Assembly: GCF_000308575.1 (NCBI RefSeq)
Contig: NZ_BAFZ01000077.1
Span: 1 to 64,000, forward strand
DNA: 64,000 bases
Direction: 5' to 3'
Source: Nocardia exalbida NBRC 100660
GTDB taxonomy: Bacteria; Actinomycetota; Actinomycetes; Mycobacteriales; Mycobacteriaceae
A model generated the notes under the pieces. That model worked only from the letters and a program-made list of their open reading frames with translations, did no database searches and was not told the DNA's origin. The position numbers and the translations under genes were made by a program. Of this stretch, positions 1 to 8,784 are shown one piece after another; the first letter of the stretch is position 1, and every line of letters begins with the position of its first letter.

Positions 1-554
1 ATCACCAAGTCGGCGCCGGGCGTCCACTGCCGGGCCGCGATGCCGTCCAACGCCCCCGCGACCGGTTGCGGGCACCGCAGGTCCGCGATCACGTCGGTGC
101 TGCGATACCGGTGCACGCCCGCGCGTCCGTGGGCGTCGACCGCGAGCCGCACACGTGTGCGCCACCCGCCGATCGCGTCACCGGACCCGATCGGCTCCAC
201 CAGCACGTCGCGCTCGATCCCGGCCAGCCGCCGTAACTGTTCGGCCACCACCGTGGCCTTCAGTGCGCGCTGGGCGACCGGCGTGGCGAAGGAGAAATCG
301 CAGCATCCCGCTCCACCGGGACCGGAGACGGGACAGGTGGCCTGCACCCGGTCCGGGGACGCCTCGAGCACCTCGACCGCGTCGGCGCGGCAGAACGAGC
401 CGCCGCGATCCTCGGTGACCCGAACCCGCACCAGTTCACCGGGCAGTCCGTGCCGGACGAACACCACACGTCCCTCGTGGCGTGCGACACAGAAGCCGCC
501 GTGCCCCGGCGGCCCGAGCCGCACCTCGAACGTGCCGGTCCGCCGATCGCTCAT
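1..554 (-). CDS. TrmA/RumA-like class I SAM-dependent RNA methyltransferase (3' part outside window)
   Basis: The reading frame starts at the ATG at 554 on the minus strand and runs off the left edge, so only about 184 N-terminal residues are present. The first 60 residues resemble a TRAM RNA-binding domain (GxGxxGxCVAR-like start, then VFVRHGLPGELVRVRV). A cysteine motif, CPVSGPGGAGCCDFSF, follows near residue 75 and matches the Fe-S cysteine region of TrmA/RumA-type uridine C5-methyltransferases in this order. The methyltransferase core lies outside the window. It sits 19 bp downstream of the APC permease gene on the same strand, as in Mycobacterium (Rv2689c-Rv2690c). The target nucleotide cannot be judged from this fragment. 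Confidence 0.85.
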   Translation of the reverse strand, partial: MSDRRTGTFEVRLGPPGHGGFCVARHEGRVVFVRHGLPGELVRVRVTEDRGGSFCRADAVEVLEASPDRVQATCPVSGPGGAGCCDFSFATPVAQRALKATVVAEQLRRLAGIERDVLVEPIGSGDAIGGWRTRVRLAVDAHGRAGVHRYRSTDVIADLRCPQPVAGALDGIAARQWTPGADLV

Positions 555-573
555 CCCGAATGCTCCACTGGCG

Positions 574-2574
574 TCATGTCCGGTCCTCGTACCCGCGCCG
601 GAACGCGCCCGGCGCGTTCACCACCCCGGGCGTCTTCAATCGCGCCGACGAACTGAGTTGCCACGGCACGCTGGTCACCATCACGCCCGGTTCGAACAGC
701 AGCCTGCCCTTCAACCGCAGCGCGCTCTGGTTGTGCAGTACCTGCTCCCACCAACGGCCCACCACGTATTCGGGGATGAACACGGTGACCACGTCGCGCG
801 GGGCGTCCTTGCGTACGCGCTTCACATAATCGAGCACCGGCTTGGTGATCTCACGGTAGGGCGATTCGATCACTTTGAGCGGCACCGTGATATCGCTGTT
901 CTCCCATTCCCGCACCAGCGCCCTGGTGTCGGCCTCGTCGACGTTCACCGTCACCGCCTCCAGCGTGTCGGGGCGGCTGGCGCGCGCGTAGGCGAGGGCA
1001 CGGCGGGTCGGCAGATGCAGCCGGGAGACCAGAACGATGGAATGCGAGCGGCTGGGCAGCACACCATCCCACTCCTGCTCTTCCAACTCCCGCGCGACGG
1101 AGTCGTAATGCCTGCGAATCAGCTTCATCACGATGAAGATCGCGACCATGGTGAAGATGGCGATGTAGGCGCCCGCGAAGAACTTGGTGATCAGCACGAT
1201 CACCAGCACCGCTCCGGTCGCGCTGAGACCGACCGCGTTGATCACCCGCGATCGTTTCATCCGCGCGCGCTGCGCCGGGTCGGTCTCGGTGCGCAACAGG
1301 CGGGTCCAGTGCCGCAGCATGCCGGTCTGGCTCAGCACGAACGACACGAACACACCGACGATGTACAGCTGGATCAGCTTGGTCACCTCGGCGCCGAAGA
1401 GCACCACGAACGCGATGGCCGCGCCGGACAGGAACAGGATGCCGTTGCTGAACGCCAGCCGATCGCCTCTGGTGTGCAGCTGGCGCGGCAGGTAGCGGTC
1501 CTGCGCCAGGATCGAGCCGAGCACGGGGAACCCGTTGAAGGCGGTGTTCGCGGCGAGCACGAGAATCAGCGCCGTCACCGTCGTGATGAAGAAGAAGCCC
1601 ACCGGGAATCCCTCGAACACCGTCTCGGCGAGCTGCGCGATCAGCGTCTTCTGGTGGTAGTCGGACGGCGCGCCGGTCAGGTCGGCGACGTTGTGCGCGT
1701 ACACGACTCCGATCTTCTGGGCGAGGATGATGATGCCCATCAGCAGCACGATCGCGATCGTCCCCAGCAGCAGCAGAGTGGTGGCGGCATTGCGCGACTT
1801 GGGTTTGCGGAACGCGGGCACACCGTTGCTGATCGCCTCGACACCGGTCAGCGCGGCGCAGCCGGAGGAGAACGCCCGCGCGACGAGGAAGGCGAACGCC
1901 AACCCGTAGAGGTGCTCTTGCTCGGCGTTCAATCCGAAGCCCGCCGACTCGGCCCGCAACTCCTCCCCCAGCACGAAGATCCGGAACAGGCCCCAGCCGA
2001 GCATGACGAACATGCCCGCGATGAACGCGTAGGTCGGAATGGCGAACGTGGTGCCCGATTCCCGCACACCGCGCAGGTTCATCGCGGTGAGCAGGGCGAT
2101 GGCCACGACGGCGAACAGCACCTTGTGGGTGGCGACGAAGGGAATGGCCGAGCCGATGTTGGACGCGGCCGAGGAGATCGACACCGCGACGGTGAGCACG
2201 TAGTCGACCAGCAGCGCGCTGCCCACGGTCAGGCCCGCGGTCGGCCCCAGGTTGGTGGTGGCCACCTCGTAGTCGCCACCGCCGGACGGGTAGGCGTGCA
2301 CGTTCTGCCGGTAGCTGGCCACCACCACCGCCATGACGAAGGCGACCGCCAATCCGACCCACGGCGCGTACACGTACGCCGTCACTCCGGCGGCCGACAG
2401 CACGAGGAAGATCTCTTCCGGGGCATAGGCCACCGATGACATGGCATCGGAGGCGAACACCGGGAGGGCGATTCGCTTCGGCAGTAGCGTATGGCCCAGC
2501 GAGTCGCTACGGAAAGGCCTGCCCAGCAGCACTCGCTTCGCTGCCGTCGTCAACTTGGACACTGGAGCGAGCAT
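574..2574 (-). CDS. APC-superfamily permease, potassium/amino-acid transporter-like
   Basis: This is a polytopic inner-membrane protein of about 666 residues with some 12 hydrophobic segments between residues 40 and 480, then a soluble C-terminal tail of about 180 residues. The N-terminus has the APC-type signature ASDAMSSVAYAPEEI. The start chosen is the ATG at 2574 (MLAPVSKLTT...); a longer in-frame extension to 2700 has no hydrophobic or conserved character. It is divergent from ceoB-ceoC, whose products are TrkA-type NAD-binding potassium regulators, which suggests cation transport, but the substrate is inferred. M. tuberculosis Rv2690c is the positional counterpart. Confidence 0.85.
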   Translation of the reverse strand: MLAPVSKLTTAAKRVLLGRPFRSDSLGHTLLPKRIALPVFASDAMSSVAYAPEEIFLVLSAAGVTAYVYAPWVGLAVAFVMAVVVASYRQNVHAYPSGGGDYEVATTNLGPTAGLTVGSALLVDYVLTVAVSISSAASNIGSAIPFVATHKVLFAVVAIALLTAMNLRGVRESGTTFAIPTYAFIAGMFVMLGWGLFRIFVLGEELRAESAGFGLNAEQEHLYGLAFAFLVARAFSSGCAALTGVEAISNGVPAFRKPKSRNAATTLLLLGTIAIVLLMGIIILAQKIGVVYAHNVADLTGAPSDYHQKTLIAQLAETVFEGFPVGFFFITTVTALILVLAANTAFNGFPVLGSILAQDRYLPRQLHTRGDRLAFSNGILFLSGAAIAFVVLFGAEVTKLIQLYIVGVFVSFVLSQTGMLRHWTRLLRTETDPAQRARMKRSRVINAVGLSATGAVLVIVLITKFFAGAYIAIFTMVAIFIVMKLIRRHYDSVARELEEQEWDGVLPSRSHSIVLVSRLHLPTRRALAYARASRPDTLEAVTVNVDEADTRALVREWENSDITVPLKVIESPYREITKPVLDYVKRVRKDAPRDVVTVFIPEYVVGRWWEQVLHNQSALRLKGRLLFEPGVMVTSVPWQLSSSARLKTPGVVNAPGAFRRGYEDRT

Positions 2575-2723
2575 AGGCCCCCGCACGGTGGATCGCGCGC
2601 GTGGCTCGCAGGTTTGCCCGCCGGCTGGAGGGGGAACGTGGCCGGTGGAATCATTCGACGGGTAGCGTTCGACCGAACAGCAAACCAGACCGAACACCAT
2701 GGTTCCAGGAACGAGGTTGCACG

Positions 2724-3389
2724 GTGTACGTAGTGATCATGGGGTGCGGGCGCGTCGGCTCGTCGCTCGCCCAGGCCCTGGTCCGCGTAGGTCACGAAGT
2801 CACCGTGATCGACCGGGATTCCAGTTCCTTCCTGCGCCTGGGATCCGATTTCCCGGGTGAGCAGGTCACGGGTGTCGGATTCGATCGAGATGTGCTGATA
2901 AAGGCGGGAATCGAGCGGGCGAACGCGTTCGCGGCGGTCTCCTCCGGCGACAATTCGAACATCATCTCCGCCCGGGTCGCCCGGGAGATGTTCGGGGTGG
3001 AGCGCGTGGTCGCCCGCATCTACGACGCCAAGCGCGCCGCGGTCTACGAGCGGCTCGGCATCCCGACCATCGCCACGGTCCCGTGGACCACCGACCGCTT
3101 CTTGCGCGCGCTGATCGGCGATACCGGCACCACCACTTGGCGCGACCCGACCGGAACGGTTGCCGTGACCCAGCTGACGCTGCACGAGGAGTGGTACGGC
3201 CGCACCGTGCGCGACCTGGAGCAGACCGTCGCGGCCAGGGTCGCGTTCATCATCCGGTTCGGCCAGGCGCTGCTTCCCGACAGCAAGACCATCATCCAGG
3301 CCGACGACATCGTCTATGTGGCCGCCGCATCCGGCGCCGTTGGCGAAGCCGTCGCCTTGGCGACGAAGCCCCCAGCGAGCGAGGACTGA
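2724..3389 (+). CDS. ceoB: TrkA-family potassium uptake regulatory protein CeoB
   Basis: A 221-residue cytoplasmic protein with an N-terminal Rossmann RCK_N domain (GCGRVG nucleotide-binding loop at residues 7-12, acidic strand end VIDRD) and a C-terminal RCK_C/TrkA_C domain from about residue 135. Such proteins gate Trk/Ktr-type potassium channels in response to NAD(H) or ATP. The GTG at 2724 is the start because the glycine-rich loop follows directly and an AGGAACGAGG stretch lies 8-15 bases upstream. The stop is 2 bases before ceoC, so the pair is an operon. It faces the APC permease gene, as in mycobacteria. Confidence 0.92.
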   Translation: MYVVIMGCGRVGSSLAQALVRVGHEVTVIDRDSSSFLRLGSDFPGEQVTGVGFDRDVLIKAGIERANAFAAVSSGDNSNIISARVAREMFGVERVVARIYDAKRAAVYERLGIPTIATVPWTTDRFLRALIGDTGTTTWRDPTGTVAVTQLTLHEEWYGRTVRDLEQTVAARVAFIIRFGQALLPDSKTIIQADDIVYVAAASGAVGEAVALATKPPASED

Positions 3390-3391
3390 AT

Positions 3392-4063
3392 ATGAAAGTG
3401 GCCATCGCCGGAGCAGGCGCCGTCGGCCGATCGATCGCCAGGGAGCTCCTACGTGGCGGCCACCGGGTCATGCTGCTGGAGCGCGAAGTCGAGCACATCG
3501 ATTCCGTCGCGATCCCGGACGCGGTCTGGGTGCACGCCGACGCGTGCGAACTGGCCCTGCTGGAGCAGGCCGGGCTGGAGACCTACGAGGTGGTCATCGC
3601 GGCCACCGGTGACGACAAGACGAACCTGGTGCACAGCCTGCTGGCCAAGACCGAGTTCGGCGTGCGCCGGGTGGTGGCGCGCGTGAACGACCCGCGCAAC
3701 GAGTGGCTCTTCGACGGTTCCTGGGGCGTGGACGTCGCGGTGTCCACACCCCGGCTGCTCGCCTCCCTGGTCGAGGAGGCGGTGTCGGTCGGTGATCTGG
3801 TGCGCCTGATGACGCTGCGCCAGGGGCAGGCGAATCTGGTCGAGATGACGCTGCCCGCGGACACCGCGCTGGCGGGCAAACCCGTGCGCACGCTCACCCT
3901 GCCGCGCGACGCCGCCCTGGTGACCATCCTGCGCGGCGGTCGCGTGATCGTGCCGCAGCCCGACGACGCACTGGAAGGCGACGACGAGCTGCTGTTCGTG
4001 ACCTCGGTGGAGGCCGAGGAAGACCTCCGGCTGGAACTCGCCAACCACGGCATCAGGCCATAA
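3392..4063 (+). CDS. ceoC: TrkA-family potassium uptake regulatory protein CeoC
   Basis: A 223-residue paralogue of the upstream gene. It has a Rossmann RCK_N domain with the loop GAGAVG at residues 7-12 and LLERE at the second strand, followed by an RCK_C domain from about residue 135 (LVEMTLPADTALAGKPV). CeoB and CeoC probably form the cytoplasmic gating ring of a potassium transporter. No TrkH/KtrB channel subunit is in this window, so the membrane partner is either the divergent APC permease or encoded elsewhere. Start ATG 3392 lies two bases after the ceoB stop, indicating translational coupling. Confidence 0.92.
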   Translation: MKVAIAGAGAVGRSIARELLRGGHRVMLLEREVEHIDSVAIPDAVWVHADACELALLEQAGLETYEVVIAATGDDKTNLVHSLLAKTEFGVRRVVARVNDPRNEWLFDGSWGVDVAVSTPRLLASLVEEAVSVGDLVRLMTLRQGQANLVEMTLPADTALAGKPVRTLTLPRDAALVTILRGGRVIVPQPDDALEGDDELLFVTSVEAEEDLRLELANHGIRP

Positions 4064-4114
4064 CTCCCCGGAATACGGCCGGACGCGGGTTCGCGGCGAA
4101 GCACCGCCGGAGAG

Positions 4115-4741
4115 CTATGCGGCCGGTTTCAGCTGCGCGCGCAGCTTGTTCAGCGCGCGGTGCTGCATCACCCGGACCACGCCCGGGCTGGTCCCGATGG
4201 CCTCGGCGGTCTGCGCCGCCGACCAGCCGAGCATGATGCGCATCACCAGCACCTCGCGGTGCGCGGGGGCCAGCACCTTCATGAGTTCTTTTGTGGCGGC
4301 CCGCCGTTCGGAGGCCAGCGCCCACTCCTCCGGCCCTGCGGCGGAGGACGCGTAGTCCGGCACATCGGCCATCGGGTAGGCGGGGTGCTGCTGCGAGCGG
4401 CGGAACGCGTCGGCGACCTTGTTGGCCGAGATGCCGTAGACGAAGGCCAGGAACGACTTGCCCTGGTCGCGGTAGCGCGGGATGGCGTTGACGGTGGCCA
4501 GCAGGATCTCCTGCACCACGTCGTCGGCGGTGACCTGCAGGTGCGCCGTATTGCCCAGGCGCGCGCCGCAGTAGCGCCGCACCAGCGGATGCACGATCCG
4601 GATGATCTCCGCGACCGCCCGGCGATCGCCCGCCGCCGCAGGCCCGATCAGCTTGTCCAGCTCGGCCGATACCCGCCGGCTCTCCGAGAGAGCGGGGTGG
4701 TGGTTCTTGGGCAGCGCCGCGGTGTTGTGCTCGGTAGCCAC
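4115..4741 (-). CDS. ECF-type RNA polymerase sigma factor, SigD/ShbA-like
   Basis: A 208-residue sigma-70 family protein with region 2 at about residues 35-115 (DDVVQEILLATVNAIPRYRD, then GKSFLAFVYGISANKVADAF) and region 4.2 at 155-205 (LGWSAAQTAEAIGTSPGVVR). The GKSFLAFVYGI stretch is typical of the SigD/ShbA group of actinobacterial ECF factors. The GTG start at 4741 is supported by AAGGA about 9 bases upstream. No anti-sigma gene lies beside it: ceoC converges on one side and a DUF3159 protein precedes it. It appears inserted between genes that are neighbours in M. tuberculosis. Its regulon and partner are unknown. Confidence 0.85.
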   Translation of the reverse strand: MATEHNTAALPKNHHPALSESRRVSAELDKLIGPAAAGDRRAVAEIIRIVHPLVRRYCGARLGNTAHLQVTADDVVQEILLATVNAIPRYRDQGKSFLAFVYGISANKVADAFRRSQQHPAYPMADVPDYASSAAGPEEWALASERRAATKELMKVLAPAHREVLVMRIMLGWSAAQTAEAIGTSPGVVRVMQHRALNKLRAQLKPAA

Positions 4742-4908
4742 GTCCGAGTCCTTTCTTGCCGATCAGTGCGTGTTTTTCGGTACGCATAGATCGTCTGGGA
4801 AACTCGCAGCGGCGACCAGGCACCCCAGGGTGGGGAAGCACCCACCTGGGCGGTGGGACTTATCCCACCCCTGTGCATTTCGCCTGGCGGCAGTGGAGGG
4901 TTAACAGC

Positions 4909-5601
4909 TCAAGCCGGTCCGGCCGCGACCACCGACTTGGTGGGCAGGTGGCCGGCCCGCCGCACCGCCCAGACGGTGACGCCCAGTGCCACCGCGGTCA
5001 GCGGCCAGCCCATCGCGATGCGGGCGAAGGCGAGCCAGCCGGTGCGGTCGGTGTCGTAGAGCTGCGACTGCACCAGGTAGCGGGCCCCGAACACCACGAT
5101 CCAGGTAGCGGTGGCCAGGTCGTAGAGGCGCACGGAGCGCGGATCGGACCGCCAGTCGGAGCCGTGCCCGTTCAGCACGCCCCAGATCACGCCGACCAAC
5201 GGCCTCCGGACCAGGATGGACGCGAGGAACACCGCGGCGTACACGAGGCTGGTGTAGATGCCGAAGAGGAAGAAACCCTTGGCCTCGCCCATCCGGTAGG
5301 CGATGAAGGCGCAGATGCCGACGCCGAAGAAGCCGGAGATGGCGGGCTGGATGGGATCGTGCCGCACCAGGCGCCAGACGAGGATGGCGGCGGCCACGCC
5401 GAGAGCCGCCCAGATCGCCGCGGTCAGCCCGGCGAGGCTGTTCACGGGAACGAACACGACAACCGGAAGCGTCGAGTAGATCAGGCCGCTGAAGCCGCCG
5501 AGTTGTTCGAGGAGGGTCTGTTCGGCACGTTCCTCGTCACGATCGGGCACATTCAGCCCGGTGCGGTCGTCCGATCCTGCGTTGTCGTCGCTCAATGGCA
5601 T
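4909..5601 (-). CDS. DUF3159 family integral membrane protein
   Basis: A 230-residue protein with a short acidic N-terminus and about five or six transmembrane helices from residue 40 on (for example LPVVVFVPVNSLAGLTAAIW and GFFGVGICAFIAYRMG). The pattern LGGFSGLIYSTLPV near the N-terminus and the RRPLVGVIWG segment mark the actinobacterial DUF3159 family. The biochemical role is not known. It lies 3 bases downstream of the OB-fold protein gene and is likely cotranscribed with it; the same pair exists in M. tuberculosis (Rv2693c-Rv2694c). Confidence 0.85.
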   Translation of the reverse strand: MPLSDDNAGSDDRTGLNVPDRDEERAEQTLLEQLGGFSGLIYSTLPVVVFVPVNSLAGLTAAIWAALGVAAAILVWRLVRHDPIQPAISGFFGVGICAFIAYRMGEAKGFFLFGIYTSLVYAAVFLASILVRRPLVGVIWGVLNGHGSDWRSDPRSVRLYDLATATWIVVFGARYLVQSQLYDTDRTGWLAFARIAMGWPLTAVALGVTVWAVRRAGHLPTKSVVAAGPA

Positions 5602-5604
5602 ACG

Positions 5605-5982
5605 TCAGCTGTTCCCGCGCAATTCGTAGTAGGGGTTGAAGATCACTTTGCGGCCGTCACGGTCGCCGACCCGGCCACGGACGAGGATGCGCCGCCCCGG
5701 CTCGATGCCGGGAATGCGCCTGCGCCCGATCCAGACCAGTGTGATCGCGTCGGTGCCGTCGAAGAACTCGGCCTGGACGCTGGCGCCCGCAGACTTGGGA
5801 CATGCTTCGACACTGCGAAGCCTACCGAGCATGGTGGCCTCGTCCCCGCGCCGACACTCCGACGCGCGCGACGCGCCCGAGGCCTCGGAGGTCTCGGCCA
5901 GTTCTTCGGCGTCCAGCTGATCGAGGTCCTGGGTCAGCCTGCGGCCCAGACGTCGAAAATACCCTGAGGCTGCGGATGACAT
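5605..5982 (-). CDS. OB-fold nucleic-acid-binding domain protein
   Basis: A 125-residue soluble protein. The first 40 residues are charged and probably helical (TQDLDQLDAEELAETSE). From about residue 50 an OB-fold is recognisable: GRLRSVEACP, VQAEFFDGTDAITLVWIGRR, IPGIEPGRRILVRGRV, then IFNPYYEL at the end. This fold binds single-stranded nucleic acid, but no target is known. Start ATG 5982 gives the conserved MSSAASGYFRRL beginning; a much longer upstream in-frame extension is antisense to the hydrolase gene and was not accepted. Confidence 0.85.
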   Translation of the reverse strand: MSSAASGYFRRLGRRLTQDLDQLDAEELAETSEASGASRASECRRGDEATMLGRLRSVEACPKSAGASVQAEFFDGTDAITLVWIGRRRIPGIEPGRRILVRGRVGDRDGRKVIFNPYYELRGNS

Positions 5983-6114
5983 TGTGCACGCTCTCCTGCA
6001 TAGAGCAGATGGCGTGGGTCGCACACCATCGTGAGGGATCCGATCCGCACGACCCGCTGCGGCCGTACAACGCCACTGTAGATGGGCGGGGCCACCCCCG
6101 CTACGCTCGGACCG

Positions 6115-6810
6115 ATGTTCGACTCCCCACACCCCGCTCGCGTCGTGGCGCTGCCCGGCACCGGATCCGACGCCGATTTCGCCCGGCGCGCATTCGGGCC
6201 CGCCTGCGCCGCACGCGGCTGGGATTTCGTCGCGGTGGAACCGGACCCCCGCCGGGTGGTGGCGAGCTGCCTTGCCGCATTGGAGGCGGCGTCCGGCTCC
6301 GGCCCGGTGCTGGTCGCGGGCATCTCGCTCGGTGCGGCGATCGCACTGGAATGGGCCGCCGAGCACCCGGATCGCGTCGTGGGAGTCGTGGCGGCGCTGC
6401 CCGCCTGGACCGGACCCGATACTGCCGCCTGCCCGGCAGCACTGAGCGCGGCGGCCACCGCCGCACAACTGCGCACCGACGGTCTGGCCGCGGTGACCGA
6501 CCGCATGCGCGAGAGCAGCCCGCGGTGGCTGGCCGACGCGCTGACCCAGTCGTGGCGCGCGCAGTGGCCGGATCTTCCGCGGGCGCTGGAAGAGGCCGCC
6601 GACTACAAGTGGCCCGCCGCCGAGTTGCTTGCCACGTTCGAGCCGCCGCTCGCGGTGGTCACCGCGGTCGACGACCCGGTGCATCCGCACGCCGTCGCCG
6701 AGGAGTGGGCGGCACTGGCCTCGCGCTCGCGGCTGCACCGGATCACCCTGGACGAACTCGGCGCCGACCCCGCGATCCTCGGACATGCGGGTATCGGCGC
6801 CTTCTGGTGA
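6115..6810 (+). CDS. alpha/beta-fold hydrolase
   Basis: A 231-residue alpha/beta hydrolase-like protein. The N-terminal strand leads to ALPGTGSDADF (oxyanion-hole region), the nucleophile elbow is GISLG near residue 78 with Ser as predicted nucleophile, an acidic residue follows in VVTAVDDPVHPH, and a late His (LGHAGIGAF) completes the triad. The substrate is not known. The start ATG 6115 was preferred over an ATG at 6082 because the fold begins immediately afterwards. It is divergent from the OB-fold gene and convergent with the DUF3710 gene, the same arrangement as M. tuberculosis Rv2694c-Rv2696c. Confidence 0.75.
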   Translation: MFDSPHPARVVALPGTGSDADFARRAFGPACAARGWDFVAVEPDPRRVVASCLAALEAASGSGPVLVAGISLGAAIALEWAAEHPDRVVGVVAALPAWTGPDTAACPAALSAAATAAQLRTDGLAAVTDRMRESSPRWLADALTQSWRAQWPDLPRALEEAADYKWPAAELLATFEPPLAVVTAVDDPVHPHAVAEEWAALASRSRLHRITLDELGADPAILGHAGIGAFW

Positions 6811-6820
6811 GTTCGCCGGA

Positions 6821-7699
6821 TCAGTTCAGGCCGAGCTGCTGCATGGCCGACCCGTCCGCGCCGCGCCGCGGGCCCTGCGGCATCCGCGGCACCGCGGGCT
6901 GCGCGCCGGTCTGCGCCGCCACCTGCGCGGCCATCGCCTGCTGCTGAGCTTCCACCTGCTGCTGATGGGCCGCGGCCAGCTGCTCGGCCAGCTGCTGGGG
7001 CAGCACCACCGGCAGCGGCTCCCGCACCGGCAGCGGGTCCTCGCCACGCCGCACGACCGTCTCGCTCAGGATGGCCCGCGCCGCCTTGACCAGCGGGGTG
7101 CCGTCGTTCGCCGCGCCCGAGGGGCCCGCCGCGACCAGCCGCACCATCCAGCGATAGCCGTCCACACCGATGAAACGCAGGTCCGCGCCTTCGGTCAGCG
7201 CCAGCAATTCCCGGCCCCACGGGCCGCTCTCGACCGACACCCGGGCGCCGTCCTTGCGCAGCGAGTCGGCCAGATCCGCGGCGACCAGCCGCCATTGGCC
7301 CGTGGTCTTCGGCGCGGCATAGGCCGCGACGGTGATCCGGCCGTGCTCGGTGGCCAGGTGCACCGCTTGCGGTTGCCCCTCCGGCGTCATCTCGACCTGC
7401 AACTGACCGCCCGGCGGGACCGGCAACAGCACCGACCCGAGATCCAGCCGCTGCTCGGACACCTCGTCCAGCAGTTCGGCGACCTCGTCGTAGTCGTACG
7501 GGCCCGGTCGGCCGTGCGGCCGGTCGGCGTTCAGATCCACGCCCTCGTAGGAGCGCTCGTCGGTGGGGGTGTCGTCGTAGAACTCGTCGTCGTACTCGTC
7601 GGCGTAGTCGGACTCGTAGTCGGCGTAGTCGTCCGCCTCGTCGTACCGGTCGTCCGCGGCCCGGCTCGCGTTCTTTCTCTTCCCGAACATTCCCGTCAT
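6821..7699 (-). CDS. DUF3710 domain-containing protein
   Basis: A 292-residue soluble protein. Residues 15-60 are extremely acidic and tyrosine-rich (alternating D, E and Y), the centre (about 75-235) carries the conserved DUF3710 domain, and residues 250-285 form a Gln/Ala-rich helix or coiled coil (QQLAEQLAAAHQQQ). The function of the family is not established. Start ATG 7699 overlaps the dut stop as ATGA, with GGAGG just upstream, so translation is coupled to dut. The positional counterpart is M. tuberculosis Rv2696c. Confidence 0.85.
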   Translation of the reverse strand: MTGMFGKRKNASRAADDRYDEADDYADYESDYADEYDDEFYDDTPTDERSYEGVDLNADRPHGRPGPYDYDEVAELLDEVSEQRLDLGSVLLPVPPGGQLQVEMTPEGQPQAVHLATEHGRITVAAYAAPKTTGQWRLVAADLADSLRKDGARVSVESGPWGRELLALTEGADLRFIGVDGYRWMVRLVAAGPSGAANDGTPLVKAARAILSETVVRRGEDPLPVREPLPVVLPQQLAEQLAAAHQQQVEAQQQAMAAQVAAQTGAQPAVPRMPQGPRRGADGSAMQQLGLN

Positions 7700-8196
7700 G
7701 CCTCCTTGCCGGTCGTCCGGCCCGCCCCGTTCGCCGGTGCGGTCAGGCTCGCGTGACCACCGCTGGAGCCGTGCCCGCCCGCCCCCCTGGTCGTCTCGTC
7801 GAGCGTGTCGACCTCCATGAAATCCACCAGTTCCACTCGCTGCACCAGCAGTTGCGCGATCCGGTCGCCGCGACGCAACTCGATCGGCGTGCGCGGGTCG
7901 TGGTTGATCAGGCACACCTTGATCTCGCCCCGGTACCCCGCGTCGACCGTGCCCGGGGTGTTCACCACCGACAACCCGGTCTTGGCCGCCAGACCCGAGC
8001 GCGGATGGATCAGGCCGACCGTGCCGACCGGTAGCGCGACGGCGACACCGGTGCCGACCAGCACCCGCTCCCCCGGCTCCAGGATGACGTCTTGCGTGGT
8101 GCACAGATCCACGCCCGCGTCGCCCGCATGGGCGCGCGTGGGCACGGGGATGCCGGGGTCCAGCCGCAGCAAGGGTATGGGTGAAAGTGCGCTCAC
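7696..8196 (-). CDS. dut: Deoxyuridine 5'-triphosphate nucleotidohydrolase (dUTPase)
   Basis: Hydrolyses dUTP to dUMP and pyrophosphate, supplying dTMP synthesis and keeping uracil out of DNA. At 166 residues it is a normal trimeric dUTPase. All five motifs are present in order: AGDAGVDLCT (motif 1), HPRSGLAAKTG (2), GTVDAGYRGEIKV (3, catalytic Asp), RRGDRIAQLLV (4) and the glycine-rich C-terminal RGAGGHGSSGG (5). The GTG start at 8196 gives the conserved short lead. It is followed by the overlapping DUF3710 gene. Confidence 0.96.
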   Translation of the reverse strand: MSALSPIPLLRLDPGIPVPTRAHAGDAGVDLCTTQDVILEPGERVLVGTGVAVALPVGTVGLIHPRSGLAAKTGLSVVNTPGTVDAGYRGEIKVCLINHDPRTPIELRRGDRIAQLLVQRVELVDFMEVDTLDETTRGAGGHGSSGGHASLTAPANGAGRTTGKEA

Positions 8197-8248
8197 GTTG
8201 GACGAGCCTACGCGTAAGCTGTTTGCCCTCGTGACTTAGTGTTGACTC

Positions 8249-8761
8249 GTGTCGGACCAGCCCAATCCCATGACCATGGACGAGAAAAAGCAGCCCGCGC
8301 AGCACTACCGGGAGCGCCTGTGGGTGCCGCTGTGGTGGTGGCCGGTGGCGTTCGCCGTCACCGGATTGCTCGCGGCGGAGATCCACATGGGCGCGCCGGG
8401 TCTGCGGGCGTGGCTGCCCTACGTGCTGCTGTTCCCGGTGCCGGTCTGGGTGCTGCTGTGGCTGAGTCGGCACCGCGTCGAAGTGGCGCCGGACGCGAAC
8501 GGCACACCGGAGCTGCGCGCCGATCGCGCCCATCTACCGGTGAACTTCGTTGCCCGCGCGGCCGCCGTCGCCCCCACCGCGAAAAGCGCGGCGCTGGGTC
8601 GCCAGCTCGACCCCGCCGCTTATGTCCAGCATCGCCCCTGGATCGGGCCGATGGTGTTGCTCGTGCTCGACGACCCGGACGATCCGACGCCGTACTGGCT
8701 GGTCAGTACGCGGCGGCCCGAACGGGTCCTTGCCGCGCTCGGTCTACCGAGCGCGGGCTGA
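8249..8761 (+). CDS. DUF3093 family membrane protein
   Basis: A 170-residue protein with two hydrophobic segments near residues 27-45 and 55-75 (WWPVAFAVTGLLAA; WLPYVLLFPVPVWVLLW) and a soluble C-terminal half with PWIGPMVLLVLDDPDDPTPYW and a final STRRPERVLAAL, typical of DUF3093. The function is unknown. The GTG at 8249 is used. It is divergent from dut with a 52-bp gap and matches M. tuberculosis Rv2698 in position. Confidence 0.85.
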   Translation: MSDQPNPMTMDEKKQPAQHYRERLWVPLWWWPVAFAVTGLLAAEIHMGAPGLRAWLPYVLLFPVPVWVLLWLSRHRVEVAPDANGTPELRADRAHLPVNFVARAAAVAPTAKSAALGRQLDPAAYVQHRPWIGPMVLLVLDDPDDPTPYWLVSTRRPERVLAALGLPSAG

Positions 8762-8784
8762 CACTCTGCCCGATCTCGTCGAGC

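Noticed and set aside
40..2439. Very long plus-strand open frame opposite the APC permease
   Set aside because: It is the antisense shadow of a clear membrane-transporter gene; the translation is Arg/His/Gln-rich with no domain, as is usual opposite high-GC genes.
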